Below are positions 8,786 through 16,774 of a stretch of 51,160 nt of DNA, one piece after another. Position 1 is the stretch's first letter; each line of letters starts with the position of its first letter. The translations under genes and the position numbers were made by a program. The stretch spans positions 75,078-126,237 of the forward strand of contig DDGG01000022.1 in NCBI GenBank assembly GCA_002337525.1, given 5' to 3'. The notes beneath the pieces were generated by a model. It saw nothing but the letters and a program-made list of their open reading frames with translations. It searched no databases and had not been told where the DNA came from. This stretch comes from Alphaproteobacteria bacterium UBA1908. GTDB taxonomy: Bacteria; Pseudomonadota; Alphaproteobacteria; Caedimonadales; UBA1908.

Positions 8786-9496
8786 TCAAGCTGGTAGATC
8801 TGTTACACAACAAATTTCAATGCTGGCACCAATAATGTTAAAAGGCCTCCTGAATGAAAGAGTTTTAAGGGTTTCAGTGATGAGTGGACTTGTGCGGTGC
8901 CCCCCCATGCGGGTCACTTGTTTATATGTGATAACAGTATCTTCGGGTTGTGCTTTTCCGCTGATCCAATAGGGATTTTCTGAATTTACCGGAACAAGCT
9001 TTAATCGTAGGAGTGTCTCGTTAAAGTTAAACGATAAATTTTTGGTTTCACTTTCAGCAAAAGATGTTCCAGAAGGTTTTTTCTGTATCAGGATATCTTC
9101 AAAATTGATAGAAGTCGCATGAAGATGGCATGTTTCAGCATCACCTGAAAGAGAAAGGTTTTTTCGACAAAAATGAATTGTTCCAGATTTCCCTGAAGAA
9201 AGCCTTTGCGACTTTGCAACTTCATCACTAAGACGTTCATCCATGTGATCATCTGATAACTGATGAAGTGAGAAATTATAGTTTGTATTCCCTGAAGCAG
9301 ATCGAGTTTGTTTGATCTCTATTTGATAAAGATTTCCGTCAGCAGGGGGTGAAAATCGAAGGGTTCTATTTTTAAAGTATCTGATAGGCTTTTCAAAAGA
9401 ACTGCCGGTGTTAAGGGTGATTTCCTGGACTGGACTTGCAGTAAGAGATTGCCAAAATATAGGTATTAATAATAAGAAACTTAATAATATCCGCAT
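8786..9496 (-). CDS. Exported protein of unknown family, paralogue A
   Basis: A 236-residue protein with a clear signal peptide (MRILLSFLLLIPIFWQSLTA-SP). I do not recognise the family. It is clearly paralogous to the next minus-strand gene upstream. Shared blocks are the N-terminal YFKNRTLRFSPPADGNLYQI (YFANRSLSFSPPSDGNLYEI in the partner), a middle region with HFCRKNLSLSGDAETCHLHA against HYRRTNLALFDADGTGTCSL, and a C-terminal FNIIGASIEICCVTD against FRIIGAGLEICCAAD. The terminal adjacent cysteine pair and the beta-rich pattern suggest a disulfide-stabilised periplasmic or surface beta-sandwich (inference). AAAGGT precedes the ATG. It is convergent with the RTX gene, with only 10 bases between stops. 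Confidence 0.75.
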   Translation of the reverse strand: MRILLSFLLLIPIFWQSLTASPVQEITLNTGSSFEKPIRYFKNRTLRFSPPADGNLYQIEIKQTRSASGNTNYNFSLHQLSDDHMDERLSDEVAKSQRLSSGKSGTIHFCRKNLSLSGDAETCHLHATSINFEDILIQKKPSGTSFAESETKNLSFNFNETLLRLKLVPVNSENPYWISGKAQPEDTVITYKQVTRMGGHRTSPLITETLKTLSFRRPFNIIGASIEICCVTDLPA

Positions 9497-9624
9497 ACAA
9501 AAGACCTTTTTAATGCCAATTAGTCAAATATATTTTTGCCCGTTTAGCATGCTTCTCTATAGAAAGAAATAAAAATATTAATGACCAAGGCTTTTTATAT
9601 AAAATAAACTAAATATATAAAAAA

Positions 9625-9647
9625 TCTTTTTATTAACAAAACGTTAA
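9625..9647 (-). promoter_or_regulatory. Shared 23-bp upstream element, copy A
   Basis: This 23-base stretch is identical to 10617-10639. It lies about 129 bases upstream of paralogue A's start; the other copy lies about 139 bases upstream of paralogue B. It contains TTAAC-AAAAC-GTTAA, an inverted repeat. Two further short blocks are shared at matching distances: CAAATATATT (9525-9534 and 10506-10515, 28-29 bases from each start) and AGAAATAAA (about 65 bases from each start). A regulator-binding site is possible, but a duplication relic is equally so. Confidence 0.45.
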
Positions 9648-9761
9648 AGGATAGTCACTTTGTCTGCGTCGTTATGCTGTACTTGGTTAAAGAATGATGA
9701 GATTTAAAAGAAGGTAATAATGCCTCCTCTAAAGTCATTTTAAATCAAAAGATTATTCTCG

Positions 9762-10478
9762 TTAATCTGCAGCACAACAAATTTCAAGTCCGGCACCAAT
9801 GATTCTGAAAGGTTTGCCCCTAAAGAGTAAACTTTTTAACGAGCATCCTGGTTCCCGGGCTTTATATTTTTCGTCAACATTTTGTTCAAGATGAGGATCC
9901 GCTAATGTTATATCAGTTGTTTCTAAGGTTCCCCTGCAACTGAACCAGAAGGGTTTTTTGGGATCCAGGGGCGTAAGCTTTATAAATAATTTGCCCTTAT
10001 CAAATTCCAGAGATAGTTTTTCAGCAGAACCTTGAGCCTTGGATTTAGGATGTACCAGGATATCAATAAGGTTAGTTTCACCTCCAAAGATAAGAGAGCA
10101 TGTACCGGTGCCATCAGCATCAAAGAGAGCTAGATTCGTTCGACGATAATGAAGAGAGCCTTCCTTTATGTCTTGCGAGGATTGATCCTTTTGAGTGGCT
10201 TTTTTATCTGCAAGGCGTTTTGCAAATCCTTCCGTGTCCACTGTATCAAGCGAGATTTTAAAAGAAGGCTCTCCTCTTTCATCCCGGGAATTTTCAATCA
10301 GAATTTCATAAAGGTTCCCATCAGAAGGAGGTGAAAAAGATAAAGATCTGTTTGCAAAGTATTTTTCAGATTGTTCAAAAGGCGCCTTTGGATCCAGGAC
10401 AATATTTTCAATTTTACTAGCGTTAACATTCTTTATGCATAATGTGAGTAATAAAACTGGCCATAAGTTAAATTTCAT
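9762..10478 (-). CDS. Exported protein of unknown family, paralogue B
   Basis: A 238-residue exported protein from the ATG at 10478 (MKFNLWPVLLLTLCIKNVNA-SK), chosen because AGAGG lies 7 bases upstream; a start at 10508 would add ten charged residues before the signal peptide. It is homologous along its length to the neighbouring paralogue A and ends in the same FxIIGAxxEICCxxD block. Its middle is more charged (KKATQKDQSSQDIKEG) than the partner's. The two genes plus their upstream DNA appear to have arisen by tandem duplication. The family is unrecognised; periplasmic or outer-surface location is inferred from the signal peptide. Confidence 0.75.
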   Translation of the reverse strand: MKFNLWPVLLLTLCIKNVNASKIENIVLDPKAPFEQSEKYFANRSLSFSPPSDGNLYEILIENSRDERGEPSFKISLDTVDTEGFAKRLADKKATQKDQSSQDIKEGSLHYRRTNLALFDADGTGTCSLIFGGETNLIDILVHPKSKAQGSAEKLSLEFDKGKLFIKLTPLDPKKPFWFSCRGTLETTDITLADPHLEQNVDEKYKAREPGCSLKSLLFRGKPFRIIGAGLEICCAAD

Positions 10479-10616
10479 TGAAAAACCTCTTTTTTGCCTT
10501 GAAGGCAAATATATTAATCAGATTTTAGTAACACCTTTTTAAAAAGAAATAAAGCCCTGCATTAAGAAAACTAATAGAGAAAGGCGTTTTGTTTGTTCAT
10601 TCTATTCACATGAAAG

Positions 10617-10639
10617 TCTTTTTATTAACAAAACGTTAA
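10617..10639 (-). promoter_or_regulatory. Shared 23-bp upstream element, copy B
   Basis: Identical over 23 bases to 9625-9647, and about 139 bases upstream of paralogue B. Its left end overlaps the last four bases of znuB (which ends at 10636 on the minus strand), so the duplicated unit appears to begin right at the end of the znu operon. Confidence 0.45.
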
Positions 10640-11439
10640 GGGAGGAAATGCTGTTTCAGGGGATGAACAAGCAAGACAATAATAAATATAAGAACATGGC
10701 TGGCAACCAGGCTGGGGGCAGTGGCAGTATCAAAATAGCTTGAAGTCCAAAAGCCCAAAATAAGGCCCAGGACACCAATTAAAAAAGCGATAATAACCAT
10801 TTGAAAAGGGGTGTTTGACAAATATCTGGAAGATGAAGCCGGAAGAATCAGGAGAGCTGTTACCAAAAGAACGCCTAAATACTGAGTTGACAAAGCAATG
10901 GTTAATGACAAAAGGACCATAAAAAAGAAGTTTAAAATTCCTATTCTTATACCTTCAACAGCAGCCAGATCTTCGTGAAGTGTTATGGATAGAAGAGGAC
11001 GCCAGAATAGGCCTGTAAAAAAAATAACACTCGTGGATAGAAAACCAAGCTTTATTAAATCAGCTGCTTCTGTTGCCAGAATATCGCCGAGAAGTGTTCT
11101 TGCTATAAGAGTAGAAGCGCCAGGAAAGTAACTAAGGGCAAATAAACCAATTCCAAGAGTCGCATGAGATAAAAGGGCCAGATAAGTATCACGCGATAGC
11201 ATATTTTGCGTTGAGTGCCGTATCAAAAAGAAAGACATTAAAAGAGCAATTAAAAGAATACCTGTTAAAGGGGGGAGTTCTAGAACAAGTGCAAGGACAA
11301 CACCTGTCAAAGACGCATGAGCAATCATATCCCCTGAAAAAGAAAGGCGTCGCCATACCATAAAACACCCAAGAGGAGCTGCTGAGAGAGTGAAAAGTAA
11401 ACCTGCCAGAAAAGGAAATAACAGTAAAGAATCGCTCAT
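10636..11439 (-). CDS. znuB: Zinc ABC transporter membrane subunit ZnuB
   Basis: Permease of the ABC-3 family that moves zinc (or a related divalent metal) into the cytoplasm. The 267 residues form about eight hydrophobic segments. Family-typical phrases are PLGCFMVWRRLSFSGDMIAHASLTGV near the N-terminus, then SITLHEDLAAVEGI and LLVTALLILPASSSRYLS. It overlaps znuC by 4 bases (ATGA). The zinc-binding protein gene znuA is not in this window. Metal specificity (Zn or Mn) is not proven by sequence, but the His-rich tail on the partner ATPase favours zinc. Confidence 0.9.
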   Translation of the reverse strand: MSDSLLLFPFLAGLLFTLSAAPLGCFMVWRRLSFSGDMIAHASLTGVVLALVLELPPLTGILLIALLMSFFLIRHSTQNMLSRDTYLALLSHATLGIGLFALSYFPGASTLIARTLLGDILATEAADLIKLGFLSTSVIFFTGLFWRPLLSITLHEDLAAVEGIRIGILNFFFMVLLSLTIALSTQYLGVLLVTALLILPASSSRYLSNTPFQMVIIAFLIGVLGLILGFWTSSYFDTATAPSLVASHVLIFIIVLLVHPLKQHFLP

Positions 11440-12206
11440 GTCAGATCTTTCTCTTTTATGTTCTTACTTTGAGTTGTCAACAAGTTTTGATCAGGGGCAT
11501 GGTCATGAGAATGATCATGATGATGGGTATAAGGGGCGATATTATCAGGTAGAGGTTTGCCAAAAAGAGTCCTGTACGCAGGATTTTTTTGGACATCTTC
11601 CGGGTGACCCGAGCAGCAGATATGTTGATTCAGGCAAATGACATGATCGCTGGACTTATGGACGAAATAAAGATCATGAGATACTAATAAAACAGCACAG
11701 TTCATTTCTTTGCGGTAATTATCAATCAGCTGATACAACTCGGCCTGGCCTCCAACATCAACCCCTTGAAGGGGCTCGTCAAGCACAAGAAAGTCAGGTT
11801 TCCTGAGAAGTGCCCGGGCAAGAAGAACTCGTTGAAGTTCTCCACCGGAAAGGCTTTGGACCTGGCTTTTTAGAAGACTTTTTGCCCCGACGCGTTCGAG
11901 AGTTTCTTGAGTTTTTTGGCGTGGGGAGGCAAGGCGTAAAAAGGTTTCAACAGTCAAGGGGAGGGTTTTATCCAGATGAAGACGCTGTGGCATGTAACCA
12001 ATTTTCAGGTCTGGTACTTTTGTTAAAGTCCCCTTAGTGGGAGTAAGAAGCCCAAGACAAACCCTGAGAAGTGTTGTTTTGCCTGACCCATTAGGGCCAA
12101 TAAGTGTCACAAATGTTTTTCGTTCTACCTCTAGCGAAATATTTTTTAAAATATGTGTTCCCTCAAGAGACAGAAAAATATTTTGAAGTTTTAAAAGGGT
12201 AGACAT
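11436..12206 (-). CDS. znuC: Zinc ABC transporter ATPase ZnuC with His-rich tail
   Basis: ATPase subunit paired with ZnuB. Walker A is GPNGSGKT (37-44), the Q-loop is at Q74, the signature LSGGE at 119-123, Walker B FLVLDEP at 139-145 and the switch histidine H177. The C-terminus carries THHHDHSHDHAPDQ (about 227-240), a histidine/aspartate cluster typical of zinc-related proteins and a plausible metal sensor. Its ATG directly abuts the stop codon of the upstream sugar-transferase gene (TAAATG), with AGGTGG inside that gene acting as ribosome-binding site. Confidence 0.93.
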   Translation of the reverse strand: MSTLLKLQNIFLSLEGTHILKNISLEVERKTFVTLIGPNGSGKTTLLRVCLGLLTPTKGTLTKVPDLKIGYMPQRLHLDKTLPLTVETFLRLASPRQKTQETLERVGAKSLLKSQVQSLSGGELQRVLLARALLRKPDFLVLDEPLQGVDVGGQAELYQLIDNYRKEMNCAVLLVSHDLYFVHKSSDHVICLNQHICCSGHPEDVQKNPAYRTLFGKPLPDNIAPYTHHHDHSHDHAPDQNLLTTQSKNIKEKDLT

Positions 12207-13265
12207 TTAAAAAGCCACCTGGGCCTGACGAGCATGACGCCGAACCCAGGGGAAGAAGAAAGCAGCAAGACCAATCATAGGGAGATAAAAGTAGAGGTGT
12301 TGATAAACGGGAGTTTTTTGCATTAGCAGAACGAGAATACCTTGCAGGATAGAAAATCCCCAGTAAAGAAGGGATACTTTTGAATGAGACCATCCGCTGC
12401 GGTGCAAAAGTTGCATATGATATTCGCGGTGCGGCTCAAAGATGTTGCGCCTTTTTATCAAGCGGTGGGTCAAAGTAATGGAAATATCCATAATGGCCAT
12501 AAAAAAAAGAAGGGGGAAAGTCCAAAACGAGATTTCAGAAACCCCTATAATCGAGCTGATTAAAGCAAGGCCGGCCCAGAAGAAGCCAACAAAGTAACTG
12601 CCATTGTCTCCAAGAAAGATAAGGCCCCGGGGAAAATTCAAGACCAAGAATCCCAACCCTGCTGTACAAAATATAAACGATAAATCAAAAACAGGAATGT
12701 TCTGATGGTGCCAGGCAACAAGAGTCAGAAAAAAGCATGCAATGACGGTTTGTCCTATTGAAAGACCGTTAAGCCCGTCAATAAAATTAAAGACATTTGT
12801 GAAACCAACAATCCACATGACGGTTAAAAGAGGGCCCCAGGCGCCAAGATTAATATCTCCAAAAAAGGGAATAGTCAGAGTTTGCAGACTGACACCGAAT
12901 CCTGTAAAGGCGGCAGCAATAAGAAACTGTATTGAAAGACGTGTTGAGGCACGTAACGCTTTGAAGTCATCAAGCAAGCCAAGAGCAGCCATTAGAAAAG
13001 TGCAGATGGCAAAAATAATCCAGATCAAGTAGGGGCCTAAAAAGGCAACACCGTCAAAAGAGGCAAAGAAAAAAGCACCGAGCAGGACACCTGAAAAAAT
13101 ACCAATGCCTCCACCACGAGGTGTGGGAATCAAATGGGAGGATCGATTACCGGGAACATCATGAAGGCCGACACGTCGCATAATCAAACATGCAAAAAAA
13201 CTGGCGAGAAAGCAGGCAGTTCCTGAGATGAAGAGATCAACAAGAAATTGAGTAGAGATAACCAC
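12207..13265 (-). CDS. WecA/MraY-family undecaprenyl-phosphate sugar-1-phosphate transferase
   Basis: Integral membrane enzyme that transfers a HexNAc-1-phosphate from a UDP-sugar to undecaprenyl phosphate, the first step of many O-antigen or glycan pathways. Motifs: DVPGNRSSHLIPTPRGGG (36-53), the DD pair at 99-100 (LLDDFKALR), NVFNFIDGLNG (157-167), FLGDNGSYFVGF (217-228) and the cytoplasmic histidine motif EPHREYHMQ (277-285). The pattern fits WecA/WbpL/TagO rather than MraY. About ten membrane segments are visible. The start is GTG at 13265. It is the first gene of a unit with znuC and znuB. It is the only lipid-carrier initiating enzyme visible here, so it may prime the glycan encoded at 20.7-47 kb (inference). 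Confidence 0.88.
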   Translation of the reverse strand: MVISTQFLVDLFISGTACFLASFFACLIMRRVGLHDVPGNRSSHLIPTPRGGGIGIFSGVLLGAFFFASFDGVAFLGPYLIWIIFAICTFLMAALGLLDDFKALRASTRLSIQFLIAAAFTGFGVSLQTLTIPFFGDINLGAWGPLLTVMWIVGFTNVFNFIDGLNGLSIGQTVIACFFLTLVAWHHQNIPVFDLSFIFCTAGLGFLVLNFPRGLIFLGDNGSYFVGFFWAGLALISSIIGVSEISFWTFPLLFFMAIMDISITLTHRLIKRRNIFEPHREYHMQLLHRSGWSHSKVSLLYWGFSILQGILVLLMQKTPVYQHLYFYLPMIGLAAFFFPWVRRHARQAQVAF

Positions 13266-13334
13266 AAACGCTGCCTTATATACCTGTAGGGTTTCTATTC
13301 CCCGGAAATATCCTGATTTTAGAGGCCTTTAAGA

Positions 13335-13408
13335 TGGCTGGGGGACCAGGATTCGAACCTGAGTTGCTCGGTCCAGAGCCGAGAGTTCTACCGCTAAACT
13401 ATCCCCCA
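13335..13408 (-). tRNA. tRNA-Gln (anticodon CTG)
   Basis: On the minus strand a 74-base cloverleaf with acceptor TGGGGGA/TCCCCCA, discriminator G and encoded CCA. The anticodon stem CTCGG/CCGAG encloses loop CTCTGGA, giving anticodon CTG (codon CAG, Gln). The T-arm contains GGTTCGAATCC-like sequence. It lies in the 326-base gap between the WecA-family gene and secG; I see nothing else firm in that gap. Confidence 0.93.
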
Positions 13409-13591
13409 ATCAGAAATATATAGATTTTTAAGTATCAAACCTGGTTTGCTTTGTCCAGAGTGAATTCACAACAGGTGTTTGAAGAGGGCTTTTCGGTGAT
13501 GAAAAAAATGTGAGGATTTTTCTGGTAATTTTTGGCAAGTATGATTACACTGCGTTCAGTCATTTTCTGTATTTATTAGGTTTTAGTTGTT

Positions 13592-14053
13592 ATGATAAAC
13601 GCTCTTTTGGTTGTCCATATTATTCTTGCTGTCTGTATGATTGCACTGGTTTTATTCCAAAAAAGTGAAGGAGGCGCTCTTGGTATGGGCGGCAGCAGTG
13701 GCGGAGGCGGTATGGGTGGTTTTATGTCTGCCCGTGGAACAGCAAACCTTCTAACACGCACAACAGGTATTTTGGCGACGCTCTTTTTTATGACAACGCT
13801 TGGGCTCGCGATTGCTTTTAAGGGGGGGGCTACCCAGTCGTCAATTTTGGAAGATGTTGTGCCAACTCAAACTGAATCTGTTAAAAAAGAGCCTGTTAAG
13901 GCTGATGAAGGTTCGATTGATCCTGCTGTTATTGGGAAAACAGAAACATCTTCTTCAACAGTTCCGGCGGCAAGTAAAAAGAAAAGATCTCCTAAAGAGA
14001 CATCAAAAAACGAGGCAAAATCAACGTCGTCTCAAGCAAAAAAGAAAGCTTAG
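13592..14053 (+). CDS. secG: Preprotein translocase subunit SecG with a long charged tail
   Basis: Small subunit of the SecYEG channel. The first membrane helix (LLVVHIILAVCMIALVLFQ), the KSEGGALGMGGSSGGGGMGGFM linker region and the second helix (TTGILATLFFMTTLGLAIAF) match SecG. The protein then continues with about 75 residues rich in Lys, Ser and Thr (from about residue 80 to 153). That makes it longer than a typical SecG, although extended tails occur in alphaproteobacteria. Neighbours pyrG, kdsA and eno match the usual alphaproteobacterial order. No good ribosome-binding site is seen. Confidence 0.93.
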   Translation: MINALLVVHIILAVCMIALVLFQKSEGGALGMGGSSGGGGMGGFMSARGTANLLTRTTGILATLFFMTTLGLAIAFKGGATQSSILEDVVPTQTESVKKEPVKADEGSIDPAVIGKTETSSSTVPAASKKKRSPKETSKNEAKSTSSQAKKKA

Positions 14054-14121
14054 AATTAAAGGGTTTATCGAATTTTTGAAAAGAATTTTGAGGCTTTAAC
14101 ATTGGATATGATGCAAAGATA

Positions 14122-15807
14122 ATGACACGATATATTTTTGTGACGGGTGGTGTTTCTTCTTCGCTTGGCAAGGGGCTTGCGGCTGCTTCTCTAGGGGCTA
14201 TTCTTCAAGCGAGAGGCTATAAAGTTCGTCTTCGTAAGTTTGAGCCTTATATAAATGTTGATCCGGGGACAATGAGTCCTTACCAACATGGAGAAGTTTT
14301 TGTGACCGATGACGGAGCAGAAACAGATTTGGACCTAGGACATTATGAGCGTTTTACGGGGGTTTCTACAAGATCTTCTGATGCTGTTTCAACAGGGCAA
14401 GTTTACTCTAAAGTTATCGCACGGGAGCGAAAAGGAGACTATTTAGGAGCAACCGTTATGGTTGTGCCGCATATCACCGACGCTATTCAGGACTTTATTC
14501 AAAACGATATCGAGGATGATGTCGATTTTATGATTGCTGAGATTGGGGGAACAATCGGGGATATAGAGGGATTACCTTTTATTGAATCTATTCGTCAATT
14601 TGCTCATGGCCGCGGTGCAGGGAAAACTCTTTTCCTGCATTTGACCCTTGTTCCTTTTATTGCTAGCGCAGGTGAACTTAAGACCAAACCTGCTCAGCAT
14701 TCTGTTAAGGAATTACAGCGCATGGGTATTCAACCTGATATCCTGATGTGTCGCAGTGAACACCCTTTGCCAGAGGGGGCGCGTGAGAAGCTTGCCCTAT
14801 ATTGTAATGTGCCTGTTTCTTGTGTGATCGAAGCTCGTGATGTTGATACAATTTATCAGGTTCCTTTGAGTTATTCAAAAGCGGGTCTTGATGTTCAGGT
14901 ACTCAAACATTTTGGGCTTAAGACAGATGGAACACCGGATCTTACAAGGTGGGAAACAATTGTTTCCGGTCTGCGCCACCCCGGGAAATCTGTTTCCATC
15001 GCCGTTGTTGGCAAATATACTGGATTAAAAGATGCCTATAAATCTCTGGCAGAGGCTCTTGTGCATGGAGGGTTCCCTCATGATTGTCAGGTGAAAATTG
15101 ACTGGATTGATGCCCAGGACCTTGAAGACGAGGGAAGAGCCCTTCCTCAAGGAAAGGTTGCTGATCTTTTGAGCCAATATCAAGGTATTTTGATACCGGG
15201 TGGGCATGGTGAACGAGGATCTTCAGGGAAAATTGCGGCCATTCAGTTTGCCCGAGAAAGTAAAACTCCCTATCTTGGTATTTGTCTGGGTATGCAACTT
15301 GCTGTTATTGAGTTTGCTCGTCATGTGATGGCAATGCCAACAGCAACATCTTCAGAGTTTGAAAAGGGTGGTACAAATATTGTGGGCCTTTTAACAGAAT
15401 GGAACCGCAGTGATGGGTCATTAGAGCGTCGTTCTGAGGAAAGTGATTTTGGGGGAACAATGCGCTTGGGCGCTTATCAATGTCAGTTGATTCCGGGCAC
15501 TAAGTCCTATGAAGCTTATGGTCAGGAAGTGATTGAAGAACGCCATCGTCACCGATATGAAGTGGATATTTCTTACAAAGATGCTTTTGCTGAGAAGGGA
15601 CTTGTCATTTCGGGTGTTTCTCCTGATGGACTTTTACCCGAAATGATTGAACTGGCGAAACACCCCTGGTTTGTTGCGACCCAGGGCCATCCGGAACTTA
15701 AATCCAAACCTTTTAGCCCCCATCCTCTGTTTCAAGCCTTCATCAGGGCTGCTATAGAAACAGCAGATCATGAAGGGGTGATTGAAACAAGAAAGGCGGG
15801 CATATGA
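14122..15807 (+). CDS. pyrG: CTP synthase PyrG
   Basis: Makes CTP from UTP with glutamine as nitrogen donor. The N-terminal synthetase domain has FVTGGVSSSLGKGLAAASLG, YINVDPGTMSPYQHGEVFVTDDGAETDLDLGHYERF and EIGGTIGDIEG. The class I glutaminase domain has GGHGERG near 360, LGICLGMQ with nucleophile C388, and the catalytic H523 and E525 (GHPELKSKPF). The length of 561 residues is at the long end for the family. The usual KLDPY is KFEPY here, a conservative variation. Its product also feeds CMP-nonulosonate, CDP-hexose and CMP-Kdo synthesis. It overlaps kdsA by 4 bases. Confidence 0.97.
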   Translation: MTRYIFVTGGVSSSLGKGLAAASLGAILQARGYKVRLRKFEPYINVDPGTMSPYQHGEVFVTDDGAETDLDLGHYERFTGVSTRSSDAVSTGQVYSKVIARERKGDYLGATVMVVPHITDAIQDFIQNDIEDDVDFMIAEIGGTIGDIEGLPFIESIRQFAHGRGAGKTLFLHLTLVPFIASAGELKTKPAQHSVKELQRMGIQPDILMCRSEHPLPEGAREKLALYCNVPVSCVIEARDVDTIYQVPLSYSKAGLDVQVLKHFGLKTDGTPDLTRWETIVSGLRHPGKSVSIAVVGKYTGLKDAYKSLAEALVHGGFPHDCQVKIDWIDAQDLEDEGRALPQGKVADLLSQYQGILIPGGHGERGSSGKIAAIQFARESKTPYLGICLGMQLAVIEFARHVMAMPTATSSEFEKGGTNIVGLLTEWNRSDGSLERRSEESDFGGTMRLGAYQCQLIPGTKSYEAYGQEVIEERHRHRYEVDISYKDAFAEKGLVISGVSPDGLLPEMIELAKHPWFVATQGHPELKSKPFSPHPLFQAFIRAAIETADHEGVIETRKAGI

Positions 15808-16655
15808 CCCAGGCTATCAAGGTTGTTGTAGGTGATTCTTCAACACATCAGGTCACTTTTTCAAATACGAGTCCTCTTTCTTTTTTGATGGGGCCTTGCG
15901 CTATTGAAAGTTATGCTCATGCCCATGAAGTTGCTTCTGCTTTAAAGGAGGTATCAGATTCTTTGGGGGTTGGTCTTGTTTACAAAAGCTCTTTCGATAA
16001 GGCCAATCGAACAAGTGGAAAATCCTATCGTGGAGTGGGATTGAAGGAAGGCCTGGATATTTTGGGCCGTGTTAAACAGGAAACTGGACTGCCTATTGTA
16101 ACGGATGTTCATAGCCCGGATCAGTGTACGGCAGCAGGAGAAGTTGTTGATCTTCTTCAGATCCCTGCTTTCCTGTGTCGCCAGACGGATTTATTAGAGG
16201 CAGCAGCAAAAACGGGAAAGCCTCTGAATGTTAAAAAAGGACAATTTTTGGCCCCCTGGGACATGAAAAACGTGGCTCAGAAAGTTCGTGATTTTGGCAA
16301 TGCCAAGGTTATGCTTTGTGAGCGGGGAGCGTCGTTCGGGTATAATACTTTGGTCACAGATATGAGAGGACTCCCTGTTATGGCTCAAACGGGTTGTCCT
16401 GTTATTTTTGATGCCACACATTCGGTACAGCAGCCGGGAGGTGCTGGAGAGACGAGTGGTGGTCAGCGAGAATTTGCACCTGTTTTGGCCCGGGCTGCAG
16501 CTGCTGTCGGGGTTGCTGGTATTTTTATGGAAGTTCATGAAGATCCAGACCGTGCCCCAAGTGATGGCCCTAACATGATTCCCTTAAAAGAGGTTCCGGA
16601 TTTGGTGCGTCGCTTAAAAGCTTTTGATAGTCTTGCAAAGCAGTCGTTTTCCTGA
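15804..16655 (+). CDS. kdsA: 3-deoxy-8-phosphooctulonate synthase KdsA
   Basis: Condenses phosphoenolpyruvate and arabinose-5-phosphate to Kdo-8-phosphate, the precursor of the LPS inner core, so the organism probably makes LPS. Recognisable blocks are LMGPCAIESYAHAHEVA, VYKSSFDKANRTSGKSYRG, GLPIVTDVHSPDQ, IPAFLCRQTDLLEAAAKTG and VIFDATHSVQQPGG. The length of 283 residues is normal. Its ATG overlaps the pyrG stop (ATGA), indicating coupling. Confidence 0.96.
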   Translation: MTQAIKVVVGDSSTHQVTFSNTSPLSFLMGPCAIESYAHAHEVASALKEVSDSLGVGLVYKSSFDKANRTSGKSYRGVGLKEGLDILGRVKQETGLPIVTDVHSPDQCTAAGEVVDLLQIPAFLCRQTDLLEAAAKTGKPLNVKKGQFLAPWDMKNVAQKVRDFGNAKVMLCERGASFGYNTLVTDMRGLPVMAQTGCPVIFDATHSVQQPGGAGETSGGQREFAPVLARAAAAVGVAGIFMEVHEDPDRAPSDGPNMIPLKEVPDLVRRLKAFDSLAKQSFS

Positions 16656-16774
16656 AATTGGGGGCATCCTGATAAACGATGAATTTTATCCCGGGATTAT
16701 GTATTTCTTAAATATATTTGTATGGTTTAGCGGTCTTTGATGAACGAGACTTTGGAAAAAGACATTAGGAGACT

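Noticed and set aside
10636..12206. Manganese or general iron ABC-3 transporter instead of zinc.
   Set aside because: Possible in principle, but the His-rich ZnuC tail favours zinc; kept as a caveat rather than a separate call.
12207..13265. MraY (peptidoglycan) assignment.
   Set aside because: The His motif and DxxNxxDG pattern fit the WecA/TagO branch, and no mur genes are adjacent.
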